From an uncultured Eubacteriales bacterium (GTDB taxonomy: Bacteria > Bacillota > Clostridia > Christensenellales > Borkfalkiaceae): a stretch of DNA of 64,000 nt. The translations under genes and the position numbers were made by a program. The stretch spans positions 1-64,000 of the forward strand of contig UQPN01000003.1 of NCBI GenBank assembly GCA_900542935.1, read 5' to 3'. Shown here piece by piece: positions 59,452 to 64,000 of the stretch. The first letter of the stretch is position 1. Each line of letters begins with the position of its first letter. The notes beneath the pieces are model-generated. The model saw nothing but the letters and a program-made list of their open reading frames with translations, made no database searches and had not been told where the DNA came from.

Positions 59452-62400
59452 ATGAAACAAACGGCGATAAAAAAAAGAATAGTTTTGTTTTCGATTCTGG
59501 CGGCGGCACTTTTAATTCTTCTTGCGGTATTCGGGATTCAGCCGATCAGACGTGAAGCGAGCGCATACGACGGAACGTTTTACTTTCGCAGCGATCCGGT
59601 GATTTCCACAACAAAAATCGAACAACGGTATCGGATTCGTTTTAATTTAATCGTATCGGAAGAATCGTTGGGCGTAAACGAAAGCGTAACGGTAACGCTT
59701 GCGAGTAACAGCGAGGGCGCGTTTATACAGCGCGGACACGACGGAACGACTTTGACGGACAGCGATACGGAAGGGCAGACGCAAAGCGTTTCGTTCGCAA
59801 AAAGCGTAATGACGTTTAAAAGCGGCACGGCTTCGGTGTACGTGGATATGTATCTGAACGTGTACGAGCGCGGTCGGCTGACGGCGACTTGCTCGGCGAC
59901 TTCGGCGGTTAGCGACGAACACACGGTGGTATCGGCAACGAAAATTTTGCTTGACGAAGGAACTGCGCCGTCCGCTTTGGCGCAGATTTACGATAAGTAC
60001 GTCGGGAAAGATCCTACGAATGCAACGAACGCGCTTTCGATGGTTTCAAACGTTGTGCCGAGAACCTACGTCGGTTCCTCACAATATATTGCGGATATTG
60101 AAATACCGTCTGATATTCAGACCTTAGGCGATAAAAATCTTGAAGAGCTCACGCTTAAATCGGTAACAAGTATTCCCGCCGTTCAAAGATATAATCAATC
60201 CGGAAATTATTATGCGTTATGTGCGACTGTATCGACGAAAGATCCGGCAACGCAGGATATAAACGCGTCAACGCAAAAAGGAATAATCGGCAGAAGATTC
60301 TATTTGCTGAATAATAGCGGTACATTCAGTCGGTGGCTGACCGGAACGGATTCACATAACTTTGTAAATAAAAGTTTTTCGTTGACCGGAGCGTACACTT
60401 CGAATGTACGTAACGCGTTTAGGATGAGTCAGTCAGACGGAAAATATACCGTTTATTTTGACTTTCCTACAACGGCGAAAGCAACGAAATTATATTTTTA
60501 TGTTGAAGTATTGCAATACTACCGCGAAGAAGAATTTTGGTATAATAGTAATAATGCAAGATCTGTGTCATATCAAAGGGAAAGCATTACTTCTATATTC
60601 AGAAGCAACGTGCAAGCTTCTTCTTTGCAGGATATAACGAAACAGATACTTAAAAACAATTCTTCTCTTGCGGATAGTTTAAGAACGAATATGTGCAGCG
60701 GCGTAGGCATTTCCACGACGGAAGAAAAGCCGCTAGAAGTAATTTATAAAGCGTATTCATCTTCGGGAAATTATGAAACGAAGTCGGAAATATACAATAT
60801 CGGCGAGGTTGCCGCTTATAACAAATTTTCGGCAATCAGGGCGATGTACAATTTGTCCGGAATAAAAAGTTTAGCAGAATTCAATATCGTATCGAAAAAG
60901 AGAACGTACGACAGCGAAACGGGGCAGGTAATAAACGCGGGCGATAAAATTTTGCGGCAAGCCCTCGGTTATGAATATGTATATAACGAAGTGGAAGAAA
61001 AAGGGTATCTGACGGTTGTTTACGATGAATTCCGATATAAAGATTTTTCGATAACGATAAAAAACAACGAAGCGGACAACGCGCTTGAAATCAATTATTA
61101 TACCGCCACGGTAAACGAAAAAGACGGGGTGGTTACGCTTACGTATAAGTATGCGGATATAGAGGAGCGGCTTTTGAATTCGTGCGGCTGGCTGTTCGAT
61201 TTGAAGAAAGAGGATTTCACGGTAACGGGCGATTCGGACGCGCTGGTGGGCGTGAGTATCGAAGATAACGGATTGAACGTGCGGATTCCCGTGAAGTATC
61301 AATCGGATTTGTTTGGACTGAACATCACGGCAGTCGCGCAAATCGTTCCCGACGAAGAATATCAGATGAAGTACGTGTATTACGGCGGCTTAGCCGTATC
61401 GCGCGACGGAAAAACAATCACGCCGGACGTAACGAAAAGCACGGGAAAAGCGGTGAAGCTTTCTCAATTGAAACGCTATAACGACTATTCGAATTTTATG
61501 ACGGAATACGGCAGCGAAGTCAATGCGCCGCTGGAAGCGTTTGAAAGACAGTACGGCGTAAAATACGTGCAACCGCAGAACATTGTTATGTCTACCGATT
61601 CGGCAAGCAAGTCTTGCGAAATTACGATAGAGTATCAGAAACATTCATTGTTTTTGGTGACGGATAACCTTACCGACGAATGGCATTATCTGCAGATTCG
61701 GCACACGTCGAACGTATATACGGGCGACGAATTCGTGAACGCAAGGGGCGGAGAAGTAAGCGGGTATCGCGTAGATAAAATCACAAGCAGTGCAAGCGAG
61801 TTGAGAATTACGAATAATTATCGCTATGCGAACGCGAAAGCCGTATTGAACGCAGATACGTACAGCGGAAAAATTTACGGCGTATGCGTAAACTTTACGG
61901 ACGAATGGCTGATCGAAATCAATTATATGCGGCAATACAAAGAAACACCGTTCGCGGAAAAGGCGAAGTATTCGGGCAAGATTCGCGTGAAAGATTATCC
62001 CGATATATACGCGCTGACGTCCGGAGATCTTGCGGCGATTCTTGAATTGAAATCAATGTCGATTATAAACGACAAAGCGACGGTAGATCAGATTTCGGTG
62101 AGTTATGACGGAATCGGCACGTATACGGTGAATACGACTTACACGTATATGAACATGGTGCAGATCGATTACGACGGAAACAGGAAAGAAATCAAAGTGC
62201 CGCTTACATGCTATAAAGAATGGTGCGAGCAGTACGGACAGGATTGGTCGATATTATATTTAAATTACAGCGGGAACGGAACGCAGTACTTCAAGTACAG
62301 TAACGAAGTGAAGCGCGAAAATCTTTACGGATTCTTTTCGGTGGCAGTATTTAAAGAGCGAGTATCCGATCTGAATTATTATTTCAAGAATTCAACGGGC

Positions 62401-62823
62401 GCGGGGTGTATCACAATGCACGAGAGCGAAGAGATCCGGGGATCGAAAGTCTACAACTTTTTCGGCGGGTTATCGGAAAACGGAATTCTCGGAAAAGCGG
62501 TAGGTAGAATCGGAATGATCTTCTGCGAACTTGTAAACGACGAAAACGCAATCTATCATTCGTATTTCTTTTTCATTGACGGGACGAGCGATTTATCGTT
62601 CGTATCGAACGGCGGTGCAACGTCTGCAACGGATACGGATTCGGCAGCAAAGAACACATTGCAGAAAATAGGCGACGATATCGGCAAATTTTTTGCGGGG
62701 CTTTGGGATAAGGCAAACGATTCCGTTTTTGCGAAAATACTTGCGATCGGGCTTCCGGTTCTGCTGATTTTGCTTTTGGTGGTGCTGGCAATCAGACTTG
62801 TGAAATGGCTGCTAAGGAAGTAG
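59452..62823 (+). CDS. 1123-residue envelope/adhesin-like protein of the element
   Basis: The N terminus has a basic start and a hydrophobic segment (about 10-30) like a signal peptide or signal anchor. The long central part is beta-rich, Ser/Thr/Tyr-rich and without recognisable enzyme motifs. The C terminus has a membrane helix (about 1098-1118: ILAIGLPVLLILLLVVLAIRL) ending KWLLRK. Size and topology suit a surface attachment protein: a pIII-like phage adsorption protein if the element is filamentous, or a conjugation adhesin. Start after taaggaaacggaaa. Confidence 0.7.
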   Translation: MKQTAIKKRIVLFSILAAALLILLAVFGIQPIRREASAYDGTFYFRSDPVISTTKIEQRYRIRFNLIVSEESLGVNESVTVTLASNSEGAFIQRGHDGTTLTDSDTEGQTQSVSFAKSVMTFKSGTASVYVDMYLNVYERGRLTATCSATSAVSDEHTVVSATKILLDEGTAPSALAQIYDKYVGKDPTNATNALSMVSNVVPRTYVGSSQYIADIEIPSDIQTLGDKNLEELTLKSVTSIPAVQRYNQSGNYYALCATVSTKDPATQDINASTQKGIIGRRFYLLNNSGTFSRWLTGTDSHNFVNKSFSLTGAYTSNVRNAFRMSQSDGKYTVYFDFPTTAKATKLYFYVEVLQYYREEEFWYNSNNARSVSYQRESITSIFRSNVQASSLQDITKQILKNNSSLADSLRTNMCSGVGISTTEEKPLEVIYKAYSSSGNYETKSEIYNIGEVAAYNKFSAIRAMYNLSGIKSLAEFNIVSKKRTYDSETGQVINAGDKILRQALGYEYVYNEVEEKGYLTVVYDEFRYKDFSITIKNNEADNALEINYYTATVNEKDGVVTLTYKYADIEERLLNSCGWLFDLKKEDFTVTGDSDALVGVSIEDNGLNVRIPVKYQSDLFGLNITAVAQIVPDEEYQMKYVYYGGLAVSRDGKTITPDVTKSTGKAVKLSQLKRYNDYSNFMTEYGSEVNAPLEAFERQYGVKYVQPQNIVMSTDSASKSCEITIEYQKHSLFLVTDNLTDEWHYLQIRHTSNVYTGDEFVNARGGEVSGYRVDKITSSASELRITNNYRYANAKAVLNADTYSGKIYGVCVNFTDEWLIEINYMRQYKETPFAEKAKYSGKIRVKDYPDIYALTSGDLAAILELKSMSIINDKATVDQISVSYDGIGTYTVNTTYTYMNMVQIDYDGNRKEIKVPLTCYKEWCEQYGQDWSILYLNYSGNGTQYFKYSNEVKRENLYGFFSVAVFKERVSDLNYYFKNSTGAGCITMHESEEIRGSKVYNFFGGLSENGILGKAVGRIGMIFCELVNDENAIYHSYFFFIDGTSDLSFVSNGGATSATDTDSAAKNTLQKIGDDIGKFFAGLWDKANDSVFAKILAIGLPVLLILLLVVLAIRLVKWLLRK

Positions 62824-62828
62824 AAAAA

Positions 62829-62924
62829 ATGGGCTGTTTATTTAAAATATTGAAAGTCGGGGCAATCGTAGCGATCATCTATTTCGTAATATACGCAATG
62901 CGAACGTGCAGTCAGATATTCTGA
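62829..62924 (+). CDS. 31-residue membrane peptide
   Basis: Starts MGCLFKILKVGAIVAIIYFV and ends after a polar MRTCSQIF-type tail. The ATG lies 5 bases after the stop of the giant protein and is preceded by aaggaagtagaaaa, a good ribosome binding site. It contains a single hydrophobic helix of about 16 residues. Such tiny membrane proteins are typical of filamentous phage minor coat proteins, but a holin-like or accessory role cannot be excluded. Confidence 0.6.
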   Translation: MGCLFKILKVGAIVAIIYFVIYAMRTCSQIF

Positions 62925-62952
62925 CGAAAAAGAAAGCGAGGGAAGGCAAACG

Positions 62953-64000
62953 ATGAAAGAGAAGATAAGCGAACAAGAGAAGAAGGAAAGGCGCGGCGCG
63001 GCAGCGGCGAGCTATCCGATTCTCGGCGTGATACTGATTCTCGGCTCGCTTGCGTTCACGGTATTCAGATTCGGTTCGGTGACGAGGCGCGTGCTGCAAT
63101 CGCTGAAAGATCTCGGGAAATCGGCGTTATACTATTTCACCGACATGCTCGGGATCTACGGCGCGGTGCAACCGACGGTGACGGAAATTCCGTCGGAAAT
63201 GCCGTCGTTGTTGCCGATCGAATGGGAAGAATTCAAAGAAAAATGTAACACGTTATTTCTTGCCATATTCGACAAAAAGAATTTTACGGAGTTCAATATA
63301 TGGCTTGCGGAATGGGCGGCGCGACTTATGCCGTACGTGTATTTTCTTGGAATGATCATTCTGATCATATGGCTGATAAAAAAGTTGAGCTTAAAGCTGA
63401 AAGGCGAGCCGAAGCGTTGGAGCGAAGAGAGCGAAGAGCGGCAAGAAACGCTGCCGCTCAGAGCGTGGCTGAAAATAGAGCGCGGCGTGATTTCGCCGAC
63501 GTATCGGTACGTAAAAAGTTTTGCTGTGTATATCCGGGAAAAAAGAATTTACCGAATAACGTTGATACTGATATGGCTGTATAATTTCAATTTATTTACG
63601 ATTTTTCTTGAAACATTCGCCTACGCGTTTTATTTTCCGATAGCGGCGCTCGATTCGGTGAACGGAGTGAAAGCGTATTCGCAGGTGGTAAAGTTCGCGA
63701 TCGATATATCCGTGCCGCTTGGTTTTCTGCCGTGGTGGCTGAAAGCATATATCGGACTTGTAATCTTCGATAAATGGCGGCGACGGGTAGGCGATCGGCG
63801 GCTTGAAAAGAAAGATGAGAAGAATGAAGAGCTTCTGAACGAAAACCCCGGCACGATCTTTCTGACGGGGAAGCCGCGGAGCGGAAAAGGGATCATCGGC
63901 ACGGACATGGTGCTGAAACAAGAAACGACGTTCCGCGAAATCGCGCTCGAACAAATGCACGATTGCAAAATTGAATTTCCGTATTTTCCGTGGGATCGGT
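62953..64000 (+). CDS. membrane-bound P-loop ATPase, Zot/pI-like or coupling-protein-like (partial)
   Basis: The frame is open from the ATG at 62953 (after gagggaaggcaaacg) to the window edge: 349 residues, 3' end missing. Four membrane helices are visible (about 21-41, 125-145, 200-225, 245-268). A basic stretch (KWRRRVGDRRLEKK) then leads into a Walker A motif, TGKPRSGKG at about 305-313, followed by LKQETTFREIALEQ and IEFPYFPWD. The ATPase after N-terminal helices resembles VirD4-type coupling proteins. The TGKPRSGK loop and the gene order also resemble Zot/pI morphogenesis ATPases of filamentous phages. The Walker B region is outside the window, so this is unresolved. Confidence 0.7.
   Translation, partial: MKEKISEQEKKERRGAAAASYPILGVILILGSLAFTVFRFGSVTRRVLQSLKDLGKSALYYFTDMLGIYGAVQPTVTEIPSEMPSLLPIEWEEFKEKCNTLFLAIFDKKNFTEFNIWLAEWAARLMPYVYFLGMIILIIWLIKKLSLKLKGEPKRWSEESEERQETLPLRAWLKIERGVISPTYRYVKSFAVYIREKRIYRITLILIWLYNFNLFTIFLETFAYAFYFPIAALDSVNGVKAYSQVVKFAIDISVPLGFLPWWLKAYIGLVIFDKWRRRVGDRRLEKKDEKNEELLNENPGTIFLTGKPRSGKGIIGTDMVLKQETTFREIALEQMHDCKIEFPYFPWDR

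Overview
The window looks like a chromosomal contig of an anaerobic, low-to-medium GC Gram-positive bacterium (Bacillota, class Clostridia; possibly a gut Christensenellales-like lineage, which is inference only). Support: formate-tetrahydrofolate ligase, a minimal SufC/SufB pair, PepV, PepF, a DnaD-type primosome protein, CNNM/HlyC protein, consensus TTGACA-N17-TATAAT promoters, strong AGGAGG-like ribosome binding sites, and lipoproteins and surface proteins with Gram-positive style anchors.

Layout. 1-218: tRNA cluster (minus strand). 0.4-15.8 kb: core genes (fhs, guaB, CNNM, DUF4091 protein, galE, YgjP-like metallopeptidase, sufC/sufB-like pair, M18 aminopeptidase, dinB, pepV). 15.9-39.9 kb: a mosaic of mobile islands stacked against tRNA-Ser(GGA). 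Their joints are repeated copies of the 3' end of one tyrosine-integrase gene, its terminator and the 3' end of the tRNA. Three cargo blocks are visible: an HTH-ADP-ribosylglycohydrolase gene (16.1-17.7 kb); an 18-kb glycan block with LacI regulator, GH130 phosphorylase, ABC sugar importer, RCC1-like protein, two giant Fn3/CBM-like surface proteins and a DUF1861/GT108 protein (18.4-36.2 kb); and a stress/toxin-antitoxin block with a Phd-like antitoxin, DUF3990 ADP-ribosyltransferase, unknown protein and NADAR hydrolase, ending in the only intact integrase (36.5-39.8 kb).

40.2-53.0 kb returns to core genes: DnaD-like protein, alpha/beta hydrolase, signal peptidase, PepF, DnaB, TsaC/Sua5, YwlE-like phosphatase with a basic tail, RpiB, Upp, peptidase E. 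At tRNA-Leu(CAG), 53.0 kb, a second element begins and runs off the right edge. It has an integrase, an Xre repressor with a divergent operator/promoter region, an attenuator-like hairpin, two small proteins with putative sliding-clamp motifs, three single-pass membrane proteins, a 1123-residue envelope protein, a 31-residue membrane peptide and a membrane P-loop ATPase. No tailed-phage gene and no relaxase is visible. The order resembles filamentous (inovirus-like) phage modules, although a conjugative element with a coupling ATPase remains possible.

How it fits together. The glycan block encodes regulator, capture lipoproteins, importer and two intracellular mannoside-phosphorylase-type enzymes, suggesting uptake and phosphorolysis of a beta-mannoside. 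The ADP-ribosylation genes in the neighbouring cargo blocks suggest that these elements carry conflict or addiction modules.
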